DNA from: Rhodoferax sp. AJA081-3
Lineage (GTDB): Bacteria > Pseudomonadota > Gammaproteobacteria > Burkholderiales > Burkholderiaceae_C
NCBI RefSeq assembly: GCF_017798165.1
Contig: NZ_CP059068.1
Coordinates: forward strand, 868,001-932,000
Length of the DNA stretch: 64,000 nt
Direction: 5' to 3'
Part shown: positions 8,676-17,277 of the stretch, in pieces
Position numbering within the stretch: the stretch's first letter is position 1
Layout of the letters: the number at the start of each line of letters is the position of its first letter
Program-made: the position numbers and the translations under genes
The notes under the pieces: generated by a model
Database searches by the model: none
Told to the model about the DNA's origin: nothing
What the model saw: only the letters and a program-made list of their open reading frames with translations

Positions 8676-10420
8676 TCGTCGTCTCCGCCCGCAGGCGTCA
8701 CCTTGGTGCTGGTTTTGGGGGCAAGCCGGGGTATGGCCGGCGCTTCCGCGCGGGCCGGCAAGGTCGCGGCCTTGGGTTTGCTCACGGGTTTTGCCGTTGG
8801 CTTGGTCAGGGGGCTGCGTGGCGCTGGAGCATGGACCGGGCTGGGCCGCGCGCTGTAGCCCATGTCGGACTCGCTCAGGCGGAACGCGGCCACAACCTGC
8901 ACCAGATCCTGTGCCTGAGACTTGAGCCCGCTGGCAGCGGCCGCCATTTCTTCCACCAGTGCCGCATTTTGCTGGGTGGCCTGGTCCATGTGGGTCACCG
9001 CCTCCCCTACCTGTGCCACACCCAAAGCCTGTTCGTCGCTGGCCGCGCTGATTTCACCCACGATGTCGGTCACACGTTTGATGCTGCTGACCACCTCGGT
9101 CATGGTGGCACCGGCCTGGTCGACCAGGGTGGTGCCACGTTCCACACGCTCCACGCTGGCGCCAATCAGCCCCTTGATCTCCTTGGCAGCCTCAGCACTG
9201 CGGCCGGCCAGGCTGCGCACCTCAGACGCCACCACGGCAAAACCACGCCCCTGTTCACCGGCCCGCGCCGCCTCTACCGCGGCATTCAAGGCCAGGATAT
9301 TGGTCTGAAAGGCAATGCCATCGATCACACTGATGATGTCGGATATCTTGCGCGACGAGTCATTGATGCCCTTCATGGTCTCTACCACTTCGGCCACCAC
9401 CTCACCACCCCGTATGGCCACGCTGGACGCATTCATCGCCAGCTGGTTGGCCTGGCGGGCGTTGTCGGCGTTTTGCCGCACCGTGGAGCCCAACTCTTCC
9501 ATGGACGCTGCCGTCTGCTCCAGCGCGCTGGCCTGCTGTTCGGTACGCGAAGACAGGTCGTGGTTGCCCTGGGCAATTTCGGAACTGGCTGTGGCAACCC
9601 CTTCGGAGCCCTGGCGCACATTGGTCACCACCTTGGCCAGGGCCAGCCGCATGGATTCCAAAGCGTGCAGCAACTGGGCGGGCTCATCGCTGCCCCGCGG
9701 GTGCAGTGCATGGGTCAGGTTGCCATCGGCAAACTCCTTGGCCGCGTGCACAGAAAAGGCAATGGGTTTGGTGATCTGGGGAATGATCCAAAACGCCATG
9801 CCAGCCGCCAAGGCCACCGTTATGCCCAACAACAACACCACACTCCATTGGGAGCCGGCATAGGTAGACTTGGCGCCCTCGCGGGCCGCAGCAGCGCCCT
9901 GTGTGTTGTGGGCCGTCATGGCCTCAATGTTCTTGACCAGGGTGCGGAATGCAGTGCGTGATTCGCCGTTCAGCAACTCGGTGGTAGCCATCGCTTCGGC
10001 GGGTCCAATATCGGACATGGTCAACAGCTTGGTGCTTACGGTGTAGTAAGCAGCCAGGTCCTTGCTGAAGGTCTCCCAGTTTTGCTTTTCAGCGGACGTA
10101 TCCAGCAGGCCTTCGATCTTCTTGCCGACCTCAGCGAGCTTGGCCTTGTCCGCGTTGATGCGGTCCGCCTCGACCTTTTTTTCTTCCGCCGTCACGGCCA
10201 TGGCATGTTGTGTCTCGGCCTGGCGAAACTCGTTGAGCAAGCCCTGGAGTTCACCGGTGTACTGGATGCTGGGCAACCAGTTGCTGGCCATTTCCTCGGT
10301 GTTGGCATTGATGCGCGCCAATTGGACCAGCGCAAATCCGCCAATAATGCCAGTCAACAGCACCATCAGAAAAAAGGCGCCGCTCAATTTGACGCTGATC
10401 TTGGTGTTAGAAAAATTCAT
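8660..10420 (-). CDS. Methyl-accepting chemotaxis protein with CheR/CheB tether
   Basis: A 586-residue chemoreceptor. Segments in order: TM1 about 12-34, a four-helix-bundle-type periplasmic sensor about 35-190, TM2 about 193-213, HAMP about 214-266, and the long signalling coiled coil with the hairpin tip [17 protein letters not shown] Pro/Ala-rich linker follows and the protein ends in GGDDDWETF. The last five residues match the WETF-type pentapeptide that docks CheR and CheB in E. coli Tar and Tsr. The start at 10420 begins the TM1 region directly; an upstream Met would add 16 unlikely residues. The ligand is unknown. Confidence 0.93.
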   Translation of the reverse strand: MNFSNTKISVKLSGAFFLMVLLTGIIGGFALVQLARINANTEEMASNWLPSIQYTGELQGLLNEFRQAETQHAMAVTAEEKKVEADRINADKAKLAEVGKKIEGLLDTSAEKQNWETFSKDLAAYYTVSTKLLTMSDIGPAEAMATTELLNGESRTAFRTLVKNIEAMTAHNTQGAAAAREGAKSTYAGSQWSVVLLLGITVALAAGMAFWIIPQITKPIAFSVHAAKEFADGNLTHALHPRGSDEPAQLLHALESMRLALAKVVTNVRQGSEGVATASSEIAQGNHDLSSRTEQQASALEQTAASMEELGSTVRQNADNARQANQLAMNASSVAIRGGEVVAEVVETMKGINDSSRKISDIISVIDGIAFQTNILALNAAVEAARAGEQGRGFAVVASEVRSLAGRSAEAAKEIKGLIGASVERVERGTTLVDQAGATMTEVVSSIKRVTDIVGEISAASDEQALGVAQVGEAVTHMDQATQQNAALVEEMAAAASGLKSQAQDLVQVVAAFRLSESDMGYSARPSPVHAPAPRSPLTKPTAKPVSKPKAATLPARAEAPAIPRLAPKTSTKVTPAGGDDDWETF

Positions 10421-10600
10421 GCTGCAGCTTCCCCAATTGGTGCGCACAACGAGCGCAAGTGGGCCCAATTATGGTGCGGCTATCTGTTCAATTGACAGCA
10501 ATGTTTGCCGATTACCGCCGCTTTGGCCACAGATGTCGCCCGGGTGACAAAAGCATGCACGCGCCCTTGCCGACGCGCCCCACTTGTGACAGCGCAAAAG

Positions 10601-10617
10601 CCGGTTCCCGGAACCGG
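10601..10617. promoter_or_regulatory. Palindrome upstream of exported-protein gene
   Basis: CCGGTTCC, one base, GGAACCGG forms a perfect 8-bp palindrome 42 bases before the ATG at 10660. It sits in the 239-base divergent gap between the chemoreceptor and the exported protein and looks like a dimeric regulator site. No clear -10/-35 pair was found around it. Confidence 0.3.
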
Positions 10618-10659
10618 TGTAAAGTTCCGCCCACGTTCAACCCAAGAGACTCCATTCTT

Positions 10660-11142
10660 ATGTCTACGATCCGCATTTTGTCCACCTCGATTTTGGCTGC
10701 CACATTGCTGGTTCAGCCTGCCATGGCCCAGAACAAAGCGGCCATTGGAAAATCCGTCACCGAGTTCATCAAGGTGTCCCAAGGTCTGGCTACCAGCCTG
10801 GCCGACCTGTCCAAACGCGCCGGCACCGCATCCCCCAACGACAAAGACATGCTCAAGCTGGTGAACACCCAGTTGGGTCTGGTGGATGCCACCGCCGACG
10901 GCGTGGTCGCACTGGGCCTGGTCGCCGCCGAGATGCGCGACGCCAGTGACCTGGCAGCCGCCAAAAAACAATTGACCACCCGCTGCACGGCACTAAAGTC
11001 CCTGGCGGAAGCCTCTGGCAAGTATGTGGGCAGCCTGGCGTCCAATATCGCGGCCGTAGCCACCGCGGCAGAAGTCAACAAGGCACGCGACCTGGTGGTG
11101 CAAATGGGCCAACACGCCCTGTGCAACCCCGGCAAGGCGTAA
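10660..11142 (+). CDS. Exported protein of unknown function (160 aa)
   Basis: Residues 1-23 form a signal peptide ending AMAQ. The mature part is helical, rich in Ala, Lys and Leu, and includes two Cys residues (near TTRC and HALC) that could form a disulfide. I do not recognise a family. The TPR protein gene starts 4 bases after the stop, so they are almost certainly co-transcribed and both exported. The start at 10660 is set by the signal peptide. Confidence 0.75.
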   Translation: MSTIRILSTSILAATLLVQPAMAQNKAAIGKSVTEFIKVSQGLATSLADLSKRAGTASPNDKDMLKLVNTQLGLVDATADGVVALGLVAAEMRDASDLAAAKKQLTTRCTALKSLAEASGKYVGSLASNIAAVATAAEVNKARDLVVQMGQHALCNPGKA

Positions 11143-11146
11143 TGGC

Positions 11147-12421
11147 ATGAAAGCACCTCTCACCATGCCATCCTTTCGCTTGAATGCCGTGCTACTGGCC
11201 TGCGCCCTGGGGGCGCCAATGGTCTGGGCACAAACGCCGGCCGCACCAGCAAGTGCAGCGTCGGCTCCCGCTGCGCCGACCATTCGCGCGGAACTGCGTA
11301 CCCTGTTGCTGGAAACACAAACCCTGCTGACGGACAAGAAGTTTCCCCAGGCCCGGGAAAAGGTTCAGTTGGCAAACGCCGTAGCGGACAAGACCCCTTA
11401 CGAAAACTACATCGTGGCGCGTATTGCGCTGTCCATCGCCATTGCAGACGATGACGCACCCAGCGCCCACAAGCTGCTGGAGCAGGTGCTGGAGCTCAAC
11501 GCCAAGGGCGCCTGGCTCACGACCGAAGAAACCCTGCCCCTGATGCACGCCGTGGGCATTACCCACTACCGCACCAAGGACTACGCCCAATCCGCCAACT
11601 GGATGGACCGCAACATCAAGGCCGGTGGCACTGACCCCGCCGTCAAGAATGTACGCATCCAGGCCTATTTGCTCGGCGGCAACCTGCAACGCGGCAGCGA
11701 CCTGATCAACGAGGAAATCGCAGCCAGTGAACAGGCCAAAAAAGCCCCCGCTCAAAACCACCTGGAAATGCTGGCCCAGGCCCGCAACAACCTGAAAGAC
11801 GCCGCGGGTTACACCCGGGCCCTGGAAATGCTGGTGCAGTATTACCCCAGCAAGGACAGCTGGCGTTTGCTGATCAACCGCCTGTGGAGCCGCTCGGACC
11901 TGGCCAGCCGCTTGCAACTGGATGTGTTTCGCCTGGCCTTTTACAACGGCACGCCCGAAGAAGCCACCGATTACTCCGAATACGTGGACTTTGCCCAAAA
12001 AGGCGGCTTCTCTGGCGAAGCACTGAATGCCTATGACCAAGGCGTAACCGCCGGCCTGCTGGGCAGCACCGACGCCCACAAGAAGCTGCGCGCCAAACTG
12101 GTGCAAGAGAACGAGCTGGACCGCAAAAATCTTGCCGCAGACACCGCTGCCGCCCAGAAAAAGCCTGACGGTTTTGCGCTGTTCAACATCGGACTCAACC
12201 TGGTGGGCATGAAGCAGTTTGACAAAGGCCTGGAGCTGATGGAAAAAGGCATTGCCAAGGGCCTGCCCCGCCGCCCCGAGGAAGCGCGTTTGCGCCTGGG
12301 CGTGGCCTATGCACAAGCCGGGCAAGCCGACAAAGCCGTCCAGACCCTGGCCACCGTCTCCGGCCCCGAGGGCCTGACCGAGCTGGCGCGCTACTGGACC
12401 CTGGCCGCGCGCAAGCCCTGA
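11147..12421 (+). CDS. Exported TPR-like repeat protein (424 aa)
   Basis: The signal peptide covers residues 1-29 (cleavage near VWAQ), followed by an Ala/Pro-rich linker. The rest is helical with TPR-like pairs, best seen near HAVGITHYRTKDYAQSANW and in the final FNIGLNLVGMKQFDKGLEL and GVAYAQAGQADKAV units. Such proteins scaffold complexes; here the location is the periplasm. It sits between a small exported protein and a patatin-like lipoprotein in the same direction, so a shared envelope task is plausible. The exact role is unknown. Confidence 0.8.
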   Translation: MKAPLTMPSFRLNAVLLACALGAPMVWAQTPAAPASAASAPAAPTIRAELRTLLLETQTLLTDKKFPQAREKVQLANAVADKTPYENYIVARIALSIAIADDDAPSAHKLLEQVLELNAKGAWLTTEETLPLMHAVGITHYRTKDYAQSANWMDRNIKAGGTDPAVKNVRIQAYLLGGNLQRGSDLINEEIAASEQAKKAPAQNHLEMLAQARNNLKDAAGYTRALEMLVQYYPSKDSWRLLINRLWSRSDLASRLQLDVFRLAFYNGTPEEATDYSEYVDFAQKGGFSGEALNAYDQGVTAGLLGSTDAHKKLRAKLVQENELDRKNLAADTAAAQKKPDGFALFNIGLNLVGMKQFDKGLELMEKGIAKGLPRRPEEARLRLGVAYAQAGQADKAVQTLATVSGPEGLTELARYWTLAARKP

Positions 12422-12446
12422 TCGGCGAGTAAGGGGGCATTGGCAC

Positions 12447-13844
12447 GTGTTCAGACTGCTGCTTGCCTCAGGGCTCGCCGTGTTGTTCAGCGGTTGCGCC
12501 AGCCTGGTGCCGCCGCCGGAGCCCACCAAGCCCCTGGACACCGTCAACCCCAAATACGGCTACCGCTTCTCCAACCTGCAGCCAGGCCCCGACAACAGCG
12601 ACGGCCTGTTCATGGTGGTGGCGTTCTCGGGGGGCGGCACCCGCTCTGCCGCGCTGGCCTATGGGGTGCTGGACAAACTGCGGGACACACCGATCCGCTG
12701 GAATGGCCTGCCCCGCCGCTTGCTGGACGAAATTGATGTCATCAACTCGGTATCGGGCGGCAGCTACGCCGCGGCCTACTACGGCTTGTACGGTGATGCC
12801 TTTTTTGACGACTTTCCTGACCGGTTTTTGAACGCCGACTTCCAGACCGAGCTGTGGGACCGCTACATCTCGGTCACCGGCATGACCCAGGTCATGGGCT
12901 GGTCTACCAATGACCGGGTCGATCTGCTCAGCGCCATTCTGGAACGCCGCCTGTTTGCCAAAAAAACCTTCGCCGACCTGCTGGAGCGCCAAACCCGACC
13001 GCTGGTGGTGATACACGCCACCGACCTCAACCGCGGCTCCGACTTCCAGTTCACCCAGGACCAGTTTGACCCCCTGTGCACCGATCTCTCCAGCCTGCCG
13101 CTGGCCCGTGCCGTGGCGGCGTCCAGCGCCGTCCCCATCCTGTTCGGGCCGGTGGTGTTGAAGAACCATGGCGGGCGCTGCGGCTACAAGCGGCCCAGTT
13201 GGATACAACCCACGCTGCGCGGCCCACAAGACCAGGGTTGGGCCCTGCGGGCACAGCGCCATGCCACGGTGGTGGACTCCTACATGGACTCCAGCCCAGA
13301 AACGGGCCGCCCCTGGATCCACCTGATCGACGGTGGCATCTCGGACAACTTGGGCCTGCGCGGGCCGCTGGAATCCAGCATCGCGCGGGGCGGTTTTGCA
13401 CCCCTGCTCAAACGCCTGGGTGTGAAGGGTGTGCGCAAGGTGGTGTTCTTGGTGGTCAGTGCCGAGGTCTTGCCGGAGTCGGGCATAGACCAGTCGGGCA
13501 AGGCGCCCAGCATCCGCCAAATGGCGTCCCGTGTGCTGGACACCCTGATGGCCAATATTTCGTTTGAAACCCAGACCTGGCTGCGCTCCAGCTTCCACTA
13601 CTGGCGCCACGAAGCGCGTGAACTGATCGACAACCCCGACAGCCCCTACGAAGGCCAGCCCGATTTCTACCTGATAGAAACCAGCCTGCGCGACATTGCC
13701 GACCCCGCCGAGCGCAAGACCATGATGGCCATACCCACAACCTTCAAGCTGGACCCCGAACAAGTGCAGTCGCTGCAACAGGCCGGGCGCACCCTGCTGG
13801 ACAACGCACCGGAATTCAAACGCCTGGTCCAGGATCTGCAATAA
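12447..13844 (+). CDS. Patatin-like phospholipase, predicted lipoprotein
   Basis: A 465-residue protein. The first 17 residues form a lipoprotein signal with lipobox LFSGC, so it should be membrane-anchored. The patatin features are the oxyanion-type FSGGGTRSAALAYG, the serine nucleophile region SVSGGSYAAAYYG, and the catalytic-dyad Asp in LIDGGISDNLGL. The family hydrolyses acyl esters of lipids. The start is GTG 12447, with AAGGGGG about 10 bases upstream. It follows two exported proteins by short gaps and may share their transcript. Confidence 0.87.
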   Translation: MFRLLLASGLAVLFSGCASLVPPPEPTKPLDTVNPKYGYRFSNLQPGPDNSDGLFMVVAFSGGGTRSAALAYGVLDKLRDTPIRWNGLPRRLLDEIDVINSVSGGSYAAAYYGLYGDAFFDDFPDRFLNADFQTELWDRYISVTGMTQVMGWSTNDRVDLLSAILERRLFAKKTFADLLERQTRPLVVIHATDLNRGSDFQFTQDQFDPLCTDLSSLPLARAVAASSAVPILFGPVVLKNHGGRCGYKRPSWIQPTLRGPQDQGWALRAQRHATVVDSYMDSSPETGRPWIHLIDGGISDNLGLRGPLESSIARGGFAPLLKRLGVKGVRKVVFLVVSAEVLPESGIDQSGKAPSIRQMASRVLDTLMANISFETQTWLRSSFHYWRHEARELIDNPDSPYEGQPDFYLIETSLRDIADPAERKTMMAIPTTFKLDPEQVQSLQQAGRTLLDNAPEFKRLVQDLQ

Positions 13845-13853
13845 CCACTTTAA

Positions 13854-13912
13854 GCAAAATGAGCCTCTAGCCCCCGAATAGTCTATACCTATTGCTACTA
13901 TTTTTATAGTAT
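13854..13912. repeat. Interspersed TAGCCCCCG-type repeat, copy 2
   Basis: The gap between the patatin and AlkD-like genes holds CAAAATGAGCCTCTAGCCCC followed by ATTGCTACTATTTTTATAG, the two blocks of the repeat in the same order as copy 1. It ends just before the AlkD-like start codon at 13919. Confidence 0.65.
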
Positions 13913-13918
13913 CCAAGC

Positions 13919-14596
13919 ATGCCAGACACCAGCCGACTGCAAACCGCCCTGGCCCTGCTGCACGCCAACGCCCGGCCCGAGGCGCTGGAAAGCCTGGAGC
14001 GTTTTGGCATTGTGGGTGACGGGCGACTGGGCCTGTCGGTACCAGCCATGCGTAGCATAGCCCGCAAGCTGGGGCGCGACCACGCGTTGGCCCAGGCCCT
14101 GTGGGACACCAGCATCCCCGACGCACGCATCGTCGCCAGCATGGTGGCCGAGCCCGCCCTGCTTACGTCTCGCCAGATGGACGCCTGGGTCAAAGGATTT
14201 GCCGCCTGGGATGTGTGTGACCAGACCTGCCTGAACGCCTTTGTGAAGTCACCGCTGGCCTGGCGCAAGGTCGATGCGTGGGCTACGCGCAAAGACGAGT
14301 TCGTGCGCCGCGCTGCGTTTTCGCTACTGGCCACGCTGGCCGTGCACGACAAAAAAGCGGGCGACGAGCCCTTCATCGCCGCACTGGCGCTGGTAGAAGC
14401 AGCCGCAGACGACGACCGCAACTTTGTGAAGAAAGCCGTCAACTGGGCTCTACGCGGTATCGGCAAACGCAATACCGCCCTGCGCGCGCAGGCTATTGCG
14501 GCTGCGCTGCGGATTCAACAGCAGGGAACTAAATCGGCGCGGTGGATTGCGGCGGATGCTTTGCGGGAGTTAGACCCGAAGGCGGTTGCGCGCTGA
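13919..14596 (+). CDS. DNA alkylation repair protein (AlkD-like HEAT repeats)
   Basis: The 225-residue all-helical protein matches the short AlkD-like family: GLSVPAMRSIARKLGRDH, then the HEAT-repeat segments ending FAAWDVCDQTCLN and RKDEFVRRAAFSLLA, and FVKKAVNWALRGIGKRN. AlkD removes bulky or cationic 3-methyladenine and 7-methylguanine lesions by holding the DNA backbone. Trp/Asp in AAWDVCD corresponds to the conserved active cleft. It appears to be a single-gene unit behind a repeat. Confidence 0.85.
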   Translation: MPDTSRLQTALALLHANARPEALESLERFGIVGDGRLGLSVPAMRSIARKLGRDHALAQALWDTSIPDARIVASMVAEPALLTSRQMDAWVKGFAAWDVCDQTCLNAFVKSPLAWRKVDAWATRKDEFVRRAAFSLLATLAVHDKKAGDEPFIAALALVEAAADDDRNFVKKAVNWALRGIGKRNTALRAQAIAAALRIQQQGTKSARWIAADALRELDPKAVAR

Positions 14597-14778
14597 TCAT
14601 GATCACCTGGAGGGGGATGGATTCGGTGGCGGCTTCAGACACAAAGCGGGCGGGGCGGTTTGCAATGAGCTTGCTCTAGACCGGTCACTCGCAGTCAGGG
14701 AGCGGGCAACTGCTTTATGGTGAGCACTTCGTCAAACCGAGCACCCGCCATGGGCTGGAAGCCCTCTTCCAAGATATT

Positions 14779-15480
14779 TCATTCTTTTGACCGAGAGAAA
14801 AAAACGATGAGAAGTCCACCAATCACGGGAATGAAAACAATGGCCCCGAGAAATGCAAAACCGCGCCACTTATTTGTGACTTCTGCCTTCTTCACATCTG
14901 ATGGCAACTCACGAGTTGGCCAAACAAAGTCTGAAACCGCATGCAACTTTCCAAACTGCCATCGTTCTTGTGCAACCTCCTGCCCAATGCTTAGTTGCGT
15001 CCATAACTCTTCTGAGTAGCACTTTTTCTTTGTAGACCCATCCAACAACCATCGAATATCGGTACGGTACCTGCACCCCCTAGAGCCCGTGTAAGACTTG
15101 GCAACTATCTCTCCCAGGACAGTAGCCGACTCGCCCCGAAAGCTGACGTATAGCCCACCGAGGCCCGCGACAGCACCGTGGACTGTCATGAGTGCCATGA
15201 AGACTACGACTAGAACCGGCCCAATGAGGAACTGAAACTGCTTCCAAAGCTTGCCTTGAGAGTTTTCAACTAGAAAGCGATGCCCTGGTTTGGTAAAGCA
15301 AATAAACGCGAAGGTTACTGTTCCTAAAGTCCATCCAACTTTACTCAACACATCATCAAGCCACGCTGGCAATGGTTCTAATTTGGGAGCTGGGCCCAAC
15401 ATAGCCGTCCAAGAGCCCAGTGTGAACACAAGCATGAGCAACACGAAGACCTGAAGAATCCTAGTTATGCCTCTATTCAT
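14779..15480 (-). CDS. Hypothetical membrane protein (233 aa), accessory
   Basis: A protein with about four hydrophobic segments: residues 8-29, about 48-64, 85-112, and 208-228 at the C-terminus. Between the third and fourth is a soluble loop of about 95 residues with Cys (RGCRYRTDI, KKKCYSE). I do not recognise a family. Its AT content and codon use are clearly unlike the flanking genes, which suggests acquisition. It stands alone on the minus strand beside a gene-poor patch. Confidence 0.65.
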   Translation of the reverse strand: MNRGITRILQVFVLLMLVFTLGSWTAMLGPAPKLEPLPAWLDDVLSKVGWTLGTVTFAFICFTKPGHRFLVENSQGKLWKQFQFLIGPVLVVVFMALMTVHGAVAGLGGLYVSFRGESATVLGEIVAKSYTGSRGCRYRTDIRWLLDGSTKKKCYSEELWTQLSIGQEVAQERWQFGKLHAVSDFVWPTRELPSDVKKAEVTNKWRGFAFLGAIVFIPVIGGLLIVFFSRSKE

Positions 15481-15873
15481 ATTAAGCCTTCATACCCCGT
15501 TGGTCTATCTTTGAGAAAAAGGAAGACGATACCTGCGTCAAGAACCAATCGTGCTTTCGTTGGGAGATAGAGTATCGCAACTTGTTTAGTCAACTCTGGG
15601 CTATCTTGGTTGAAGAGAAGTTGAAGTACGAACGATCGCTATCACGGGCACAACCGAAATGCTCGAGCGACCGATGACGGGCAATAGATTGGACTGCCAG
15701 TAAGCAGCCATTCGCCAACGCCGGCTTCCGCCCCACTCCAGCCCAATGATCCACTCCAGAAACCATTGCAGCGTGTGGGGCAGTAGGCCCCGCCGATTTG
15801 TGGGCCTGTGACACCATGAGGCGGGGCCTACTGCCCCACACTCTGCCGCCAACAACGCCAAGATCAAAAGCGA
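15481..15873. other. Gene-poor stretch of about 390 bases
   Basis: No reading frame here looks like a gene. The left part is AT-rich, like the neighbouring accessory gene, and presumably holds its promoter. The right part holds a palindromic element (15768-15846) 27 bases beyond the aminotransferase stop. A minus-strand frame reads through the element and gives LMVSQAHKSA, a peptide also produced by the cobQ copy, but this is an element signature and not a gene. Confidence 0.5.
15768..15846. repeat. Palindromic element family 2, intergenic copy
   Basis: Arms 15768-15794 and 15820-15846 are reverse complements at 26 of 27 positions, with 22 consecutive perfect pairs next to the centre. The 25-base centre (15795-15819) starts GATTTGTG and ends CACCATGA. 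The copy inside cobQ has a centre of the same length and the same ends but arms of different sequence. A terminator role for the aminotransferase is possible, though no T-run follows. Confidence 0.8.
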
Positions 15874-17070
15874 TTAAAGCGCCTGCGCCAACCGCCCCAC
15901 CCCTTCCTCAATCTTCGCCACATCCGCAGTCGCAAAACTCAAGCGCAGGGTAGACAGATCGGGGTTGGATGCATAAAACGGTGCACCCGGCACAAAGGCC
16001 ACGCCCTTGTCGATGGCGCGCTTGGCCAACTCGGCACCGTCTTTAACCTTGCCGCCAGCGCCGGTCAGGCGCGCCCATACAAACAGGCCGCCCTGGGGCT
16101 GCACAAACTCAATCGCATCGCCCAGCTCTTTGCGCAAAGCGTTGCCCATGGCCAGCGCACGCTCGGCGTACACCTTGCGCACGTGGGCCAGCGTGCCGGG
16201 CATGCGGCCAGCCTTCAGGTATTGGGCAGCGGTGGCCTGAGCAAAAGTGCTGGTGTGGGCATCGCTGAACTGTTTGCACATGGTGGCCTTGGCCAGCAGT
16301 TCGGGCGGGGCAATCATCCAACCCACGCGCAGGCCGGGGCTCAGCACCTTGCTCAACGAGCCGCAGTGCACCAGCAGCTCACGGCTACCGGGCACACCGG
16401 CGCTCAGCGCCAATAAGGATGGCGGCGGCGCGTCGTTGAAGTACAGATCGCCATAGGGGTCGTCTTCCACCATCAGCGTCTGGTACTGCACGGCCAGCTC
16501 CAGCACACGTTTGCGGCGCTCCAGGTTCAGCATGGCGCCACTGGGGTTGCCAAAGGTGGGGATCAGGTAAACGAACTTGGGCTTGTGCTCGGCAATCAGC
16601 GCTTCCAGCTTGTCCACTTGCACGCCGTTGGCATCGATGGGTGCGCTGATCAGTTGCGCGCCATACAGGCGGAAGCACTGGATGGTGGCCAAAAAGGTGG
16701 GCCCTTCCACAATGACCTTGTCGCCTGGGCTGATCATGGTCTTGCCCAATAGGTCCAGGCCCTGCTGGCTGCCAGTGGTGACGATCATTTGCTCGGGCGA
16801 GAGGTCTTTGACACCCTTGGCCTGCATGAAAGCCGCCAGTTGCTCACGCAGCGGGTTGTAGCCCTCGGTGGCACCGTACTGCAGTGTGGCACCGGCCTCT
16901 TCTGTCAGCGCAGTGTTGACGGCTTCGCGTATGCCCTCCACATCAAACATGGCCGGATCGGGAAAGCCGCCCGCAAAACTGATGATGCCGGGCTTGCCCA
17001 ACAGCTTGAAGAGTTCGCGAATGGCGGAGGTTTCTACGTTGTCTAGACGAGTGGCGAATTGGAGCGGCAT
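15874..17070 (-). CDS. PLP-dependent aminotransferase (fold type I, LysN/2-aminoadipate type)
   Basis: A 398-residue class I/II aminotransferase. The PLP lysine is in HCGSLSKVLSPGLRVGW. The cofactor-binding segments IVTTGSQQGLDLLGK and IPTFGNPSGAML (the Asn that orders the ring) and DDPYGDLYF are all present. The N-terminal SFAGGFPDP is typical of the MocR-related 2-aminoadipate/kynurenine-type subgroup without a GntR domain. The start at 17070 begins at MPLQFATRLDNV. It is divergent from the NAD-GDH gene, which fits amino-acid catabolism. The precise substrate is open. Confidence 0.88.
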   Translation of the reverse strand: MPLQFATRLDNVETSAIRELFKLLGKPGIISFAGGFPDPAMFDVEGIREAVNTALTEEAGATLQYGATEGYNPLREQLAAFMQAKGVKDLSPEQMIVTTGSQQGLDLLGKTMISPGDKVIVEGPTFLATIQCFRLYGAQLISAPIDANGVQVDKLEALIAEHKPKFVYLIPTFGNPSGAMLNLERRKRVLELAVQYQTLMVEDDPYGDLYFNDAPPPSLLALSAGVPGSRELLVHCGSLSKVLSPGLRVGWMIAPPELLAKATMCKQFSDAHTSTFAQATAAQYLKAGRMPGTLAHVRKVYAERALAMGNALRKELGDAIEFVQPQGGLFVWARLTGAGGKVKDGAELAKRAIDKGVAFVPGAPFYASNPDLSTLRLSFATADVAKIEEGVGRLAQAL

Positions 17071-17172
17071 GGCGGTTTCGGTGTGATGGTTGTGGCGCAA
17101 TGGTAGCGCCTGCATTTGCAGCGTCTCTTGCAGCAGTACTTTTCAAGCCCATTCAGCCCGTCTAATTGCATC

Positions 17173-17187
17173 ATGCATTTTTTGCAT
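17173..17187. promoter_or_regulatory. Possible operator in the aminotransferase/NAD-GDH divergent gap
   Basis: ATGCA, five T, TGCAT forms an inverted repeat in the 207-base divergent gap. More GCAT words follow within 40 bases. Its position suits a regulator serving both genes. There is no further support. Confidence 0.25.
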
Positions 17188-17277
17188 AACGCCATGAATG
17201 AGGGCATTTCTGCATATCCAGCAGACGTATGCGCGCCTAGAATTCGCGTCATCCAAAAGATAACCCCGGAGCAAACA

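Noticed and set aside
8660..10420. A second NWETF-like pentapeptide inside the chemoreceptor sensor domain (near residue 114)
   Set aside because: It lies in the periplasmic domain, where CheR and CheB cannot reach; treated as chance.
12468..14126. Minus-strand open frame of 552 codons opposite the patatin-like gene
   Set aside because: Antisense shadow with no domain; the plus strand has the patatin motifs and lipobox.
14597..14778. Possible gene remnant on the minus strand after the AlkD-like gene
   Set aside because: Two short stretches (ILEEGFQPMAGARFDEV and RFVSEAATESIPLQVIM) look protein-like but lie in different reading segments with stops and no start. I could not assign them to any family.
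15768..15846. Palindrome as a simple rho-independent terminator of the aminotransferase
   Set aside because: There is no T-run and the 25-base loop is conserved in a second copy inside cobQ, so a mobile element fits better, though it may also terminate transcription.
17116..17277. Upstream extension of NAD-GDH by 54 codons
   Set aside because: The extension covers the divergent promoter gap and has no family sequence; ATG 17278 has a ribosome-binding site.
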